From Vibrio tubiashii (GTDB lineage Bacteria; Pseudomonadota; Gammaproteobacteria; Enterobacterales; Vibrionaceae): 64,000 bases of DNA. Made by a program: the position numbers and the translations under genes. The stretch is from positions 2,232,001 through 2,296,000 of the forward strand of contig NZ_CP117029.1 in the NCBI RefSeq assembly GCF_028551255.1, given 5' to 3'. Under the pieces are notes generated by a model. That model was not told the DNA's origin. It made no database searches and saw only the letters and a list, made by a program, of their open reading frames with translations. Each line of letters starts with the position of its first letter. Within the stretch, counting starts at the first letter, position 1. This document shows positions 18,986 to 28,735 of this stretch, one piece after another.

Positions 18986-19951
18986 CTACAACGTAATTCT
19001 ATCAGCGAGATGACTGACAGCTAAAGCGAAGTAGTAAGAGCGATTCCACTTCATCAGTACATTGTAGTTGTTGTAAACCAGATAGACTCGCCCGTTGGCA
19101 TTGTCTGGCGCGGTCAACCATGCATCCACATCCACTTGTGGCAGTGAACTACCATCGTAGCGCGTGATGCCAAGTTGATTCCACTCCGCTAGGGTTTTCT
19201 CTTTACCTTCAACACGCCCTTCTAGGTTCATGTCGAAACCTTGCGGTAGCTTAACCTGACGCCCCCAAGTGAACTTGTCATTCCAACCAGATTGACTCAG
19301 ATAATTGGCGGCTGAAGCAAATACATCCGCTTCTGTATTCCAAATGTCTTTCTTACCATCACCGCTTCCATCAGCAGCATAAGAAAGGAACGAACTTGGC
19401 ATAAACTGACATTGTCCCATCGCCCCGGCCCAAGAGCCTTTAAAGTCGCTGACTGAGATATGCCCTTCTTGCAAGATTTGCAGTGCGGCCATGGTTTCTT
19501 TGCGGAAGAAGGCTTCTCGGCGACCATCGTAGGCGAGCGTCGATAGTGCATCGATCACAGGGTAGTTGCCCGTGAATTTACCGAAGTTACTTTCTACACC
19601 CCAAAGCGCAACGATAAAACGTGGTTGTACACCGTATTCTTCACCAATTCGGCTTAACTCAGCATAGTGCTCTTTGTAGAGCGCTTTCGCTTGTTTTACC
19701 TTCCAATCAGGGACTGCACGAGGAATGTACTCATCCAGTGTTAATTTCTTTTCCGGTTGGTTCTTATCCGCTTTTACAGCACGAGGCTTATGAGTCACAT
19801 TTTCAAAAGCCTGATTGATAATTTGCTCCGAAATACCATTGGTTCGAGCTTCTTGTTTTAAGCCTTCAACATATTGCTCAAAACTGACCTCATTCGCATA
19901 AACAGAGGTAGAGAGTGTTAATCCTAGAACGACTGACAGTAGTTTTTTCAC
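18986..19951 (-). CDS. Lytic murein transglycosylase, MltB family
   Basis: This enzyme cleaves peptidoglycan between MurNAc and GlcNAc, releasing anhydro-muropeptides. I choose the GTG at 19949-19951 as start because AAGGAGG lies 5 bases upstream and the protein then opens with a signal peptide (VKKLLSVVLGLTLSTSVYA). A TTG at 19969 would place the ribosome-binding site inside the gene. The catalytic glutamate lies in ALWGVESNFGKFTG, and SWAGAMGQCQFMPSSF completes the family core. There is no lipobox cysteine after the signal, so it is probably soluble in the periplasm rather than a lipoprotein, unlike E. coli MltB. It is separated from ycgL by only 43 bases and may share its transcript. Confidence 0.88.
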   Translation of the reverse strand: MKKLLSVVLGLTLSTSVYANEVSFEQYVEGLKQEARTNGISEQIINQAFENVTHKPRAVKADKNQPEKKLTLDEYIPRAVPDWKVKQAKALYKEHYAELSRIGEEYGVQPRFIVALWGVESNFGKFTGNYPVIDALSTLAYDGRREAFFRKETMAALQILQEGHISVSDFKGSWAGAMGQCQFMPSSFLSYAADGSGDGKKDIWNTEADVFASAANYLSQSGWNDKFTWGRQVKLPQGFDMNLEGRVEGKEKTLAEWNQLGITRYDGSSLPQVDVDAWLTAPDNANGRVYLVYNNYNVLMKWNRSYYFALAVSHLADRITL

Positions 19952-19994
19952 ATTGCCCTCCTTGAGCAATAGAAACCAACAATCTAATTATTAT

Positions 19995-20282
19995 TTACTC
20001 TTCAGATTGCTGACGAGCTTGTTTTTGCTCTTTATATTCATCGAGTAGGTTTTTTGGTGGCGGTGGCAACTGCAAGAAAAAGCCATCATCTGTTAAAGAC
20101 TGTTTTACTTTCTCGACATCAACTTGTGCCAGTGTGCGCCCTTCCAGTTTGACCACCATAACCATAATAGGTTTGCCAAACATCTGCATTAAAGTGTCAG
20201 GAACTTGTGAAAAATCATCCTTTTTCGGGATATATAGGTAAGCGCCTTCTTTTTTAGAACTTTTGTAAATTGCACAAAGCAT
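19995..20282 (-). CDS. ycgL: YcgL family protein
   Basis: This small 95-residue cytoplasmic protein matches the YcgL (DUF709) family. Its opening [29 protein letters not shown] and the [14 protein letters not shown] segment are diagnostic. The family's function is not established. It lies divergent from minC, the same neighbourhood as in E. coli and other gamma-proteobacteria, which supports the call. Confidence 0.92.
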   Translation of the reverse strand: MLCAIYKSSKKEGAYLYIPKKDDFSQVPDTLMQMFGKPIMVMVVKLEGRTLAQVDVEKVKQSLTDDGFFLQLPPPPKNLLDEYKEQKQARQQSEE

Positions 20283-20443
20283 TGGAAGCCTTTTGTCCGT
20301 TTATTTCATTGAACGTCAATGTTTCGCTATTTTTTAAAGCAAAACACTCAATTGAGCGCAAGATAACTTGCTGTGCTTATTCTGGGAATATAACATGACA
20401 CCCCTAGTCTCAGGCAACGCCCTTAAGAGGTTGTAAGTAAAAG

Positions 20444-21106
20444 ATGTCACACACCCCAGACCTAAAAGGCAGCAGCTTTACTTTGTCAGTTTTGCACCTT
20501 TCTGACAACAATGTTGATAAAACTATTCATTTCCTACAAGAAAAGGTAGAGCAAGCTCCGGCATTTTTTGCTCATGCGCCCGTTGTCATCAATATTTCAA
20601 AAGTCGATGGTGATATTGACTTTGTGAGACTGAAAGAAGGTATCTCCCAAGCTGGTATGATTCCCGTAGGCGTCACAGGCTGTAAAGACAAGCGCACACA
20701 AAATTTAGCCTCTGAAGCTAAGTTTGCGGTCATGTCTGCAAGCAAGTCTCCAGCTCAAGCTCCTGCGAAGATGGCACCAACCAAGATTATCCGTACTCCG
20801 GTGCGCTCTGGGCAACAGATATATGCCAAGGACAGCGATCTTGTGGTACTCAATCATGTTAGTGAGGGAGCTGAGGTCATTGCAGATGGATCTATTCACA
20901 TCCATGGTACTCTACGCGGCCGCGCAATAGCGGGGGCGAGTGGAAACACTGGCGCAGTCATCATCTGCAATAAGCTCAATGCCGAACTTATGTCGATCGC
21001 AGGACACTACTGGCTCACCGAGCAGTTCGCCGACGAGTTCTGGCAGCAAAAAGTTATGTTCAGTTTGCAAGACGACTCACTCAAGTTCGAGTTGTTAACG
21101 ATTTAA
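20444..21106 (+). CDS. minC: Septum site-determining protein MinC
   Basis: MinC blocks FtsZ assembly away from mid-cell. The 220-residue product has an N-terminal FtsZ-inhibiting domain (about 1-105), a short proline/alanine linker, and a C-terminal beta-helix domain ([34 protein letters not shown]). That domain dimerises and binds MinD and FtsZ. It is first in a minCDE operon with 18 bases to minD. The C-terminus keeps the RAIAGASGN signature. Confidence 0.96.
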   Translation: MSHTPDLKGSSFTLSVLHLSDNNVDKTIHFLQEKVEQAPAFFAHAPVVINISKVDGDIDFVRLKEGISQAGMIPVGVTGCKDKRTQNLASEAKFAVMSASKSPAQAPAKMAPTKIIRTPVRSGQQIYAKDSDLVVLNHVSEGAEVIADGSIHIHGTLRGRAIAGASGNTGAVIICNKLNAELMSIAGHYWLTEQFADEFWQQKVMFSLQDDSLKFELLTI

Positions 21107-21124
21107 TATTATAAGGAACACATA

Positions 21125-21937
21125 ATGGCACGCGTTATTGTTGTCACTTCAGGTAAAGGTGGTGTGGGTAAAACCACTTCAAGCGCCGCAATCGCTTCAG
21201 GCCTTGCTGTAAAAGGAAAGAAAACGGCAGTTATCGATTTCGATATTGGTCTGCGTAACCTCGATCTTATCATGGGCTGTGAACGCCGTGTGGTCTACGA
21301 CTTCGTCAACGTAATCAACGGCGAAGCGACATTGAACCAAGCGATGATCAAAGACAAACGCACGGAGAACCTGTTCATTCTTCCTGCTTCTCAAACTCGT
21401 GATAAAGATGCACTGACCAAAGAAGGCGTTCGCCGCATCTTAGATGAGTTAGACGAAATGGGCTTTGACTTTATTATCTGTGATTCTCCAGCAGGCATCG
21501 AGCAAGGCGCACTTATGGCGCTATACTTTGCAGATGAAGCGATTGTTACCACTAACCCTGAAGTTTCTTCTGTACGCGACTCTGACCGCATCCTTGGCAT
21601 CTTAGACTCTAAGTCTCGCCGAGCGGAAGAAGGTTTAGAGCCAGTGAAGCAGCACCTACTGCTAACGCGCTACAACCCAGCGCGAGTGAACCAAGGTGAG
21701 ATGCTAAGCGTCGAAGACGTTGAAGAGATTCTGCATATCTCTCTACTGGGTGTTATTCCAGAGAGCCAAGCGGTACTGAATGCTTCGAACAAAGGCGTGC
21801 CCGTCATTTTTGACGAGCAGTCTGATGCAGGTATGGCATACAACGACACCGTTGAGCGCCTGCTAGGTCAGCAAGTGGATTTCCGCTTCCTGACTGAACA
21901 GAAGAAAGGAATCTTTAAACGACTATTCGGAGGCTAA
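21125..21937 (+). CDS. minD: Septum site-determining ATPase MinD
   Basis: This 270-residue ATPase binds the membrane in its ATP form and carries MinC to the poles, oscillating under MinE control. The deviant Walker A (SGKGGVGKTTSSAA), DFDIGLRNLDL and the DSPAGIEQGA switch are present. The C-terminal amphipathic membrane-targeting helix ends KKGIFKRLFGG. An AAGGAA ribosome-binding site precedes the ATG. Its stop abuts the minE start exactly. Confidence 0.98.
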   Translation: MARVIVVTSGKGGVGKTTSSAAIASGLAVKGKKTAVIDFDIGLRNLDLIMGCERRVVYDFVNVINGEATLNQAMIKDKRTENLFILPASQTRDKDALTKEGVRRILDELDEMGFDFIICDSPAGIEQGALMALYFADEAIVTTNPEVSSVRDSDRILGILDSKSRRAEEGLEPVKQHLLLTRYNPARVNQGEMLSVEDVEEILHISLLGVIPESQAVLNASNKGVPVIFDEQSDAGMAYNDTVERLLGQQVDFRFLTEQKKGIFKRLFGG

Positions 21938-22201
21938 ATGTCATTACTTGAGTTTTTCCGTCCCCAGAAAAAAAGCTCTGCAAATTTAGCCAAAGAGCGT
22001 CTACAAATAATTGTTGCCGAGCGCCGTAGCCAAGGTGATCCAGCACCGTCTTACTTACCACAGCTAAAAGAAGACATTCTTAAGGTGATCAGTAAGTACG
22101 TCGCTATCGACCCTTCTATGGTTGATTTGTCATTCGAGCACAAAGATGACGATATCTCAGTACTAGAGCTTAACGTTAAGTTACCAGAAGACGATAAGTA
22201 A
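21938..22201 (+). CDS. minE: Cell division topological specificity factor MinE
   Basis: MinE stimulates MinD ATPase and drives pole-to-pole oscillation. The 87-residue protein begins [30 protein letters not shown], the conserved membrane-binding and MinD-contacting helix. It continues with the topological specificity domain ([16 protein letters not shown]). It starts directly after the minD stop, with its ribosome-binding site (CGGAGG) inside the end of minD. The hairpin repeat begins a few bases after its stop. Confidence 0.98.
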   Translation: MSLLEFFRPQKKSSANLAKERLQIIVAERRSQGDPAPSYLPQLKEDILKVISKYVAIDPSMVDLSFEHKDDDISVLELNVKLPEDDK

Positions 22202-22256
22202 AGAAGCGAGAGGCGGGAACGGACTTCGTCCTACGGAGAAGTGGATATTTGTGTCT

Positions 22257-22323
22257 TCTCGAAGGGCGAAGCCCGTTCTCGAATCTCGGAGCAAAGCGTT
22301 CTATAGGGCGCAGCCCGTTCCAA
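22257..22323. repeat. Dispersed mini-hairpin repeat, copy B
   Basis: This core matches 16490-16556 with a few substitutions. The wider region 22202-22350 contains four 4-bp-stem triloop hairpins: GGAC-TTC-GTCC (22221-22231), GGGC-GAA-GCCC (22264-22274), GGGC-GCA-GCCC (22306-22316) and GGAC-GCA-GTCC (22332-22342). It fills the gap between minE and the convergent chemoreceptor gene. Confidence 0.85.
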
Positions 22324-22352
22324 TTTCCCGAGGACGCAGTCCGTCCTCGCTC

Positions 22353-24527
22353 TTACACCTTGAATTGATTAACGAGACGTTTCAGAGACTCTGCCTTCTG
22401 CTCTAGAGTTTGAGCTGAGTTAGCGGCCAAGTTGGCTTGCTCATTGGCAACAACAGACACCTCTGACACGCTTTCAACGTTCTTTGAAACTTCGCCACTG
22501 GCTACTGATTGCTCTTCGGCCGCCGCCGCTATGCTGTCAATCATATTGGCAACATTTTGAGCGCCATTCACGATTTCATCAAGGCTGACACCCGCTTTTT
22601 TGACTAACTCTAACCCCTCAGACACATGCGTCGCCCCTACTTCCATACGTTCAACTGCAAGCGATGTTTCGTTTTGAATCGCTTCAATCGATTGTCCGAT
22701 TTCTTGTGTTGCAGAGGTGGTTCTATCTGCCAATGCACGAACTTCGTCCGCCACTACCGCGAAACCTCGCCCAGCTTCCCCTGCTCGCGCTGCCTCAATA
22801 GCGGCATTGAGTGCTAACAAATTCGTTTGCTCGGCAATTTCATTAATCACATTAATTATTTCGCCAATTTCCGCCCCGCGTTTACCCAGTTCAGCAACAC
22901 TATTGGATGACGCTGTCACCGCTTCATTAATTGAGTTCATTCCCTCAATGGTGTTTTTCACAACTTGGCCACCCGAGTTCGCCGTTACCCCTGCTTCTTG
23001 AGCATTAGCGGTGGCTTCTGAAGATTTGGTTGCCACTTCTTGGATACTATGACTCATCTGCTCTATGGATGAAGATATCTGGGCAATCTTCTCAGATTGA
23101 ACCCCAAGCTCATGCGACATGTTGGTATTCGCCTGTGTGATAGCCATGGTTCCATCGACCACCTCATCGGTAGTACGCAACACCTCAAGAATCGCACCAT
23201 TAGTTTTCTTCACTGCTTGGTTATAGCTCGCGGCCATGGCACCTAATTCGTCTTTAGAATCAATATCGATAGTATTGGTTAAGTCTCCATTTGCTAGGCT
23301 TTCAAGGCCGATGGCAACTTGTTTGACCGGAACAGTTATCGCTTTAAGCACTACCCAAGAGATGACTGTACCCAAACCAATCGCTATTAGCGTACCTAAC
23401 ATCAAAGTTGTTTCCGTGGTTTTGGCAGCTGAAACTGCGGCCGCTTGACGCTCATCCATCAAACCATCTTCCATCGCAACAAACTCTGCGATTTGGCTAC
23501 GGAACTTATCAAAATAGACCTTACCTCGTGCTTCACCAACCAGTTTCGCCATATCATTCATCGTTTTGGCGTCACCAATTTCTCGTCGTAAATTGATGAT
23601 CGGCGTTACAACTTCAGATTGCCATTCACTGATGGTATCGTTCATCTCTCCTAACAACTTAACCTGCTGAGGATTGTCGCTGACTGTTTGTTTAAGCTTA
23701 AATATCAGTTGCTTAAACTTTCCACTGCCTTGGTTGTAAGGGTCGAGGAAATCTTCTCTGCCCGCAAGCAGATAACCGCGCATACCTGTTTCCATATCTA
23801 CAGCGGCCGCAAGAACATCTTGCGCAGAAGCCATCACTTTATAAGTATGATTAACCCAATCTGTTGCTTCGCCAAGTTGAGAAAATGAGCTAAGTAACTC
23901 TTCTGTTTCTGATTTTTCTAAATAGCCTTGTTCATTCAAGGTAACAAGAGAGAAAACACTGTTATCGAACTTGTCTTTATTGGTTGCTTGTCGCTGCTCA
24001 AGTAGCTTGGCTTCTCGCTCTGTAAACAAAGCGATTTGGCCGCGAAACTTGTCGAAATAGACTTTTCCGCGTGCTTCACCAACAAGGTCTGACACGTCGT
24101 CCATGGTTTTGGCGTGTCCAATCTCACGCCTAAGTTCGATGATGGGCTCAGTGACATTGACTCTCCAATCATTGATCGTTTTTTCAATCTCATCTAAACG
24201 CTTAACCTGAACCGGGTTGTCATTAACCGTATTCTTGAGTTCAGCGACCAGCTTAGTAAATCTTTGTTGACCATTCAGGTAAGGATCTAAAAACTCCTCC
24301 TTACCTGCGAGAAGAAAGCCGCGCATACCTGTTTCCATATCAACAGCAGCCGCTTCGATCTTCATTGCCTGCTGAATAACATTGTGAGTATGGTCAACCA
24401 TAGCATTGGTTTGAACTTGTGAGCGTGAGCTTGTGATTGCAATAAAAGCCAAAAACACGAGGAGAATGAGCGGAGCCCCTGTACCTAGCGCGATTTTGAA
24501 CCTTAAGGGAATATTTTTAAAATTCAT
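22353..24527 (-). CDS. Methyl-accepting chemotaxis protein with tandem CHASE3-type sensor domains
   Basis: This 724-residue chemoreceptor has membrane segments at about 15-33 and 374-396. The long extracytoplasmic part contains two related helical domains (about 45-180 and 225-361), offset by 181 residues. Both carry [29 protein letters not shown] and [13 protein letters not shown]. These resemble CHASE3 domains. The repeat reaches the DNA level, so it looks like a recent internal duplication. HAMP and a full signalling hairpin follow ([35 protein letters not shown]). Ligand and partner are unknown. It is monocistronic, bounded by the adhE terminator upstream. Confidence 0.85.
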   Translation of the reverse strand: MNFKNIPLRFKIALGTGAPLILLVFLAFIAITSSRSQVQTNAMVDHTHNVIQQAMKIEAAAVDMETGMRGFLLAGKEEFLDPYLNGQQRFTKLVAELKNTVNDNPVQVKRLDEIEKTINDWRVNVTEPIIELRREIGHAKTMDDVSDLVGEARGKVYFDKFRGQIALFTEREAKLLEQRQATNKDKFDNSVFSLVTLNEQGYLEKSETEELLSSFSQLGEATDWVNHTYKVMASAQDVLAAAVDMETGMRGYLLAGREDFLDPYNQGSGKFKQLIFKLKQTVSDNPQQVKLLGEMNDTISEWQSEVVTPIINLRREIGDAKTMNDMAKLVGEARGKVYFDKFRSQIAEFVAMEDGLMDERQAAAVSAAKTTETTLMLGTLIAIGLGTVISWVVLKAITVPVKQVAIGLESLANGDLTNTIDIDSKDELGAMAASYNQAVKKTNGAILEVLRTTDEVVDGTMAITQANTNMSHELGVQSEKIAQISSSIEQMSHSIQEVATKSSEATANAQEAGVTANSGGQVVKNTIEGMNSINEAVTASSNSVAELGKRGAEIGEIINVINEIAEQTNLLALNAAIEAARAGEAGRGFAVVADEVRALADRTTSATQEIGQSIEAIQNETSLAVERMEVGATHVSEGLELVKKAGVSLDEIVNGAQNVANMIDSIAAAAEEQSVASGEVSKNVESVSEVSVVANEQANLAANSAQTLEQKAESLKRLVNQFKV

Positions 24528-24634
24528 GGTTCTATCCTTGACGAGTAATCTTCTTCCATGTGGAGCGTTACTTACCTATAGGTATAGACATAGATAGAAA
24601 GTTTATCGAACAAATACCCCTAACGAAGTAGACG

Positions 24635-24666
24635 AAAAAAAGCCCCAGTCTTTCGACTGGGGCTTT
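24635..24666 (-). terminator. adhE terminator
   Basis: AAAGCCCCAGTC (24639-24650) and GACTGGGGCTTT (24655-24666) form a perfect 12-bp stem with a 4-base loop. On the leftward strand it is followed by more T residues. It ends the adhE transcript. Confidence 0.95.
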
Positions 24667-24729
24667 GATCTTTTCCCGATAGATAAGTGTCGTGCTAGCG
24701 AAAACTTATCTCATGCTGAGTCTTACTTA

Positions 24730-27432
24730 TTATGCTTCAGCTTTTGCTTTCTTAGCTTTAGGCGCTGCTTTTGCTGCTTCTTGGTCTGCTTTCTTCTTGA
24801 TAACTGTAGTACCTTCGAAAGTTTCACCTTCAACAAATGCTTTACCGTAGTAAGACGCTAGTAGAACTTCTTTTAGCTCAGTGATTAGAGGGTAACGTGG
24901 GTTAGCACCTGTACACTGGTCATCGAATGCTTCAACAGCTAGCTCGTCTAGTTTCGCTACGAAGTCCGCTTCAGAAACACCTGCCGCTTGGATAGACATT
25001 GGAATGTCTAGGTTGCCTTTTAGCTCATCCAACCATGCTAGTAGACGTTCAATCTTCTGAGCAGTGCGGTCACCTTCTTGGCTTAGGCCTAGGTGGTCAG
25101 CAACTTCAGCGTAACGACGGCGTGCTTGTGGACGGTCGTATTGAGAGAACGCAGTTTGCTTAGTTGGGTTGTCGTTCGCGTTGTAACGAACAACGTTAGA
25201 GATTAGTAGTGCGTTCGCCAGACCGTGTGGTAGGTGGAACTCAGCACCAATCTTGTGAGCCATAGAGTGACAAACACCTAGGAATGCGTTCGCAAATGCC
25301 ACACCAGCGATAGTTGCTGCGTTGTGTACTTTTTCACGAGCGATTGGGTCGTTTGCACCATTCGCGTAGCTTGAAGGTAGGTACTCTTTAAGCATCTTAA
25401 GCGCTTGTAGAGCCTGACCATCTGAGTATTCGTTAGCAAGAACTGATACGTAAGCTTCTAGAGCGTGAGTTACTGCATCGTAACCACCGAACGCTGTTAG
25501 AGATTTAGGCATGTTCATTACTAGGTTAGCATCAACGATAGCCATGTTTGGCGTGATTTCGTAGTCAGCTAGTGGGTACTTAGCACCTGTCTTGTCGTCG
25601 GTAACAACCGCGAATGGAGTAACCTCTGAACCCGTACCTGAAGTTGTAGTGATACAAACAAGCTCAGCTTTTTTACCCATTTTAGGGAACTTGTAGATAC
25701 GTTTACGGATATCCATGAAGCGCATTGCTAGTTCAGCGAAGTGCGTTTCTGGGTGCTCGTACATTACCCACATGATCTTAGCTGCATCCATTGGAGAACC
25801 GCCACCTAGTGCTAGGATAACGTCTGGCTGGAAGCTCTTCATTGCTTCAGCACCTTTCTCAACAACAGATAGTGTTGGATCCGCTTCTACGTCGAAGAAT
25901 ACTTGAACTTCGATGCCTTGAGCTTTAAGTAGTTTCACTACTTCGTCAGCGTAACCGTTGTTGAATAGGAAACGGTCAGTAACTAGGAATGCGCGTTTCT
26001 TACCTTCTAGGTCGCCAAGAGCGATTGGAAGGCTACCACGACGGAAGTAGATAGACTTAGGTAGTTTGTGCCACAACATGTTTTCAGCTCGCTTCGCTAC
26101 AGTTTTCTTGTTGATAAGGTGCTTAGGACCTACGTTCTCAGAGATAGAGTTACCACCCCATGAACCACAACCTAGAGTTAGAGAAGGTGCTACGTTGAAG
26201 TTGTAAAGGTCACCGATACCACCGTGAGTAGTCGGGATGTTTACAAGAATACGTGCAGTTTTTAGCTTGTCACCGAAGTAACGAATGCGATCTGCGTTTG
26301 TATCTTGGTTAGTGTATAGGCCAGATGTGTGACCGATACCACCGATTTCAACCATAGTTACCGCTTGAGCAACTGCGTCTTCGAAGTCGTCCGCGCGGAA
26401 TAGACCTAGAGTTGGAGATAGTTTCTCGTGAGCGAATGCGTCGTCGTAAGAAACTTTACCTAGACCTTCACCAACAAGAACTTTAGTGTCTGCAGGAACT
26501 TTAACGCCCGCTAGCTCAGCGATTGCTGCTGCTGGCTGACCAACGATCTTCGCGTTAAGTGCGCCGTCGATAAGAAGAACTTTGCGTACTTTATCTGCGT
26601 CAGCTTTGCTTAGTACAACGGCTTTGTGAGTTGCGAAACGCTCTTTCACTTCGTCGTATACTTCGTCAACTACGATTGCAGCCTGTTCAGAAGCACATAC
26701 TACGCCGTTATCGAACGTCTTAGACATTAGGATAGAAGCTACTGCACGTTTAACGTCAGCAGTTTCGTCGATAACAACAGGAACGTTACCCGCACCTACA
26801 CCGATTGCTGGCTTACCAGAAGAGTAAGCGGCTTTAACCATGCCTGGACCACCAGTAGCTAGGATAAGAGCGATGTCGTCGTGCTTCATTAGAGCGTTTG
26901 AAAGCTCTACAGATGGTTGGTCAATCCAACCGATGATGTCTTTTGGAGCGCCCGCTGCTACTGCTGCGTCTAGAACCAGTTTAGCTGCATCGTTCGTTGA
27001 GTTTTTCGCACGTGGGTGTGGCGAGAAGATGATGCCGTTACGAGTTTTTAGAGAGATTAGAGATTTGAAAATCGCAGTAGAAGTTGGGTTAGTTGTTGGT
27101 ACGATACCACAGATAATACCTACTGGTTCTGCGATAGTCATTGTACCTAGGTTGTCATCCTCTTCTAGGATGCCACACGTTTTTTCGTCCTTGTATTTGT
27201 TGTAGATGAACTCTGAAGCAAAGTGGTTTTTGATAACCTTATCTTCAACAATACCCATGCCAGACTCTTCAACCGCTTGCTGTGCTAGCGGGATACGAGC
27301 GTGGTTAGCTGCTAGAGATGCTGCACGGAAGATTGCATCGACTTTCTCTTGAGAGAAAGTAGCAAACTCTGCTTGAGCCGCTTTAACGCGAGCTACCATT
27401 GCATCTAGTTCAGCCAAATTAGTTACAGGCAT
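24730..27432 (-). CDS. adhE: Bifunctional acetaldehyde-CoA/alcohol dehydrogenase AdhE
   Basis: AdhE reduces acetyl-CoA through acetaldehyde to ethanol, reoxidising two NADH during fermentation. The 900-residue protein joins an N-terminal aldehyde dehydrogenase (catalytic cysteine in FDNGVVCASEQ) to a C-terminal iron-dependent alcohol dehydrogenase. The latter shows GGGSPMDAAK and the metal-binding HKIGAEFHLPHGLANALLI. The length is slightly above the 891 residues of E. coli because of an alanine/lysine-rich tail (EAAKAAPKAKKAKAEA). The codon use looks highly biased, as for an abundant protein. A divergent MarC-type gene lies across a 613-base gap, as in E. coli. Confidence 0.98.
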   Translation of the reverse strand: MPVTNLAELDAMVARVKAAQAEFATFSQEKVDAIFRAASLAANHARIPLAQQAVEESGMGIVEDKVIKNHFASEFIYNKYKDEKTCGILEEDDNLGTMTIAEPVGIICGIVPTTNPTSTAIFKSLISLKTRNGIIFSPHPRAKNSTNDAAKLVLDAAVAAGAPKDIIGWIDQPSVELSNALMKHDDIALILATGGPGMVKAAYSSGKPAIGVGAGNVPVVIDETADVKRAVASILMSKTFDNGVVCASEQAAIVVDEVYDEVKERFATHKAVVLSKADADKVRKVLLIDGALNAKIVGQPAAAIAELAGVKVPADTKVLVGEGLGKVSYDDAFAHEKLSPTLGLFRADDFEDAVAQAVTMVEIGGIGHTSGLYTNQDTNADRIRYFGDKLKTARILVNIPTTHGGIGDLYNFNVAPSLTLGCGSWGGNSISENVGPKHLINKKTVAKRAENMLWHKLPKSIYFRRGSLPIALGDLEGKKRAFLVTDRFLFNNGYADEVVKLLKAQGIEVQVFFDVEADPTLSVVEKGAEAMKSFQPDVILALGGGSPMDAAKIMWVMYEHPETHFAELAMRFMDIRKRIYKFPKMGKKAELVCITTTSGTGSEVTPFAVVTDDKTGAKYPLADYEITPNMAIVDANLVMNMPKSLTAFGGYDAVTHALEAYVSVLANEYSDGQALQALKMLKEYLPSSYANGANDPIAREKVHNAATIAGVAFANAFLGVCHSMAHKIGAEFHLPHGLANALLISNVVRYNANDNPTKQTAFSQYDRPQARRRYAEVADHLGLSQEGDRTAQKIERLLAWLDELKGNLDIPMSIQAAGVSEADFVAKLDELAVEAFDDQCTGANPRYPLITELKEVLLASYYGKAFVEGETFEGTTVIKKKADQEAAKAAPKAKKAKAEA

Positions 27433-28045
27433 AGTGAATCTCCTAAATTAATAAATATTAAAAACTTTTTAGTAAGGTCACTGTGATTGAAGGAACAGAG
27501 TTCTTAGTAAATTGCTTTCAGGGCTGAGTATATTATTTCAGGTTGTGAAAAAAATTGACCCAGATCAGTTCTGAAAAAATATTTACCTACTAAGTGGTAC
27601 TTGAATCTCAAATTTTCCTATATATTCATTAAAATCATGAACTTAAATCACATATTATTATTGAGCATTTTTACAGCAGTTAAACCCATTGATTAGCTAA
27701 ATGACCATATTTTGTAAAAAAGTTTCATTTTCTGACCACAAACTTACATGTAATCCATAAACCTTGTGCTACTGAGAGTATATCCGAAGCAATTTATCTC
27801 TCTATAATCGGTGTTATTTTTTATTGAAAATGTGCGAATGTTAACGTTTATGTCAAACGCTCAATCTTCAACCTCCATTCTACGTAACAAAGTGTGTCAT
27901 TAGTGTTTACGTTTTTTTCAATAATAAGATTTTCTCAGTAATGAAATAGATTTAGCTTTAGTTTTTTTCATTCGTTCACGGCTAGATTTTCGACTATATT
28001 CCGCATGTAATCCGTTCCCTCTTTTACTTTGTTTAGGCATACAGA
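27433..28045. other. 613-base intergenic region between divergent adhE and MarC-type gene
   Basis: No ORF is supported. The region is AT-rich and presumably holds a long adhE leader. It includes an FNR-like site at 27555-27568. I see no convincing tRNA, sRNA or terminator here. Confidence 0.6.
27555..27568. promoter_or_regulatory. FNR-like site upstream of adhE
   Basis: TTGACCCAGATCAG differs from the FNR consensus TTGAT-N4-ATCAA by one base in each half. It lies about 125 bases upstream of the adhE start. Anaerobic control fits AdhE, but the match is imperfect and untested. Confidence 0.35.
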
Positions 28046-28684
28046 ATGCAAACGTTCGAAATCGCAATCTTTTTGCAGTTTTTTCTCGGCTTAGTCGCAG
28101 CAGTTAACCCTGTTGGCATCATGCCTGTGTTCGTATCTTTGACCGGTCATATGACTCAAGAAGAGAAAAACAAAACGGCTGTTACCGCTAATTTAGCAGT
28201 GGCTATTATTTTGGTTGTCTCTTTAATGGCAGGCCAAATGCTGCTCGATATGTTTAGTATTTCACTAGATTCGTTTCGCGTGGCAGGTGGCTTGCTGCTG
28301 CTAAGTATCGCCTTCTCGATGATGAGCGGTAAGCTCGGTGAAGATAAGCAGAACAAACAAGAAAAGTCGGAGTACGTTAGCCGCGAGCAGATTGGTGTTG
28401 TGCCATTAGCCATGCCCCTTATGGCAGGCCCTGGTGCAATCAGCTCAACGATTGTCTATGGCTCTCGCTACCCGGGAATGTTTGATACCGTCGGCATCAT
28501 AGTCACTATTGTACTGTTCGCTCTGTGTACATGGCTGCTGTTCCGCTCTGCACCACTTATCGTGCGATTCCTAGGTCAAACAGGCATTAACGTCATCACG
28601 CGTATTATGGGTCTTATTCTAGGCGCTCTTGGCATTGAGTTTATTGCTAACGGCTTACGCAATCTCTTCCCAGGGTTAGCCTAA
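28046..28684 (+). CDS. MarC family integral membrane protein (YchE-like)
   Basis: This 212-residue membrane protein has about six hydrophobic segments and belongs to the MarC/UPF0056 family. The NPVGIMPVFVSLTG motif and the PLAMPLMAGPGAISSTIV segment are diagnostic. No transport substrate is established for the family. Adjacency to adhE, divergently transcribed, matches ychE of E. coli. It precedes the K+ channel gene by 49 bases, in which a perfect hairpin lies. Confidence 0.85.
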   Translation: MQTFEIAIFLQFFLGLVAAVNPVGIMPVFVSLTGHMTQEEKNKTAVTANLAVAIILVVSLMAGQMLLDMFSISLDSFRVAGGLLLLSIAFSMMSGKLGEDKQNKQEKSEYVSREQIGVVPLAMPLMAGPGAISSTIVYGSRYPGMFDTVGIIVTIVLFALCTWLLFRSAPLIVRFLGQTGINVITRIMGLILGALGIEFIANGLRNLFPGLA

Positions 28685-28699
28685 TTAAATTAATCGGTT

Positions 28700-28735
28700 A
28701 TGATAGAGCGACCTAAATCAATATCGCTCTATCAT
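28700..28735 (+). promoter_or_regulatory. 12-bp hairpin covering the K+ channel start codon
   Basis: ATGATAGAGCGA (28700-28711) and TCGCTCTATCAT (28724-28735) are perfect inverted arms around a 12-base loop. The right arm includes the first two bases of the channel ATG (28734-28736), and no Shine-Dalgarno sequence is seen in between. No U-tract follows, so it is not a standard terminator. Confidence 0.6.
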
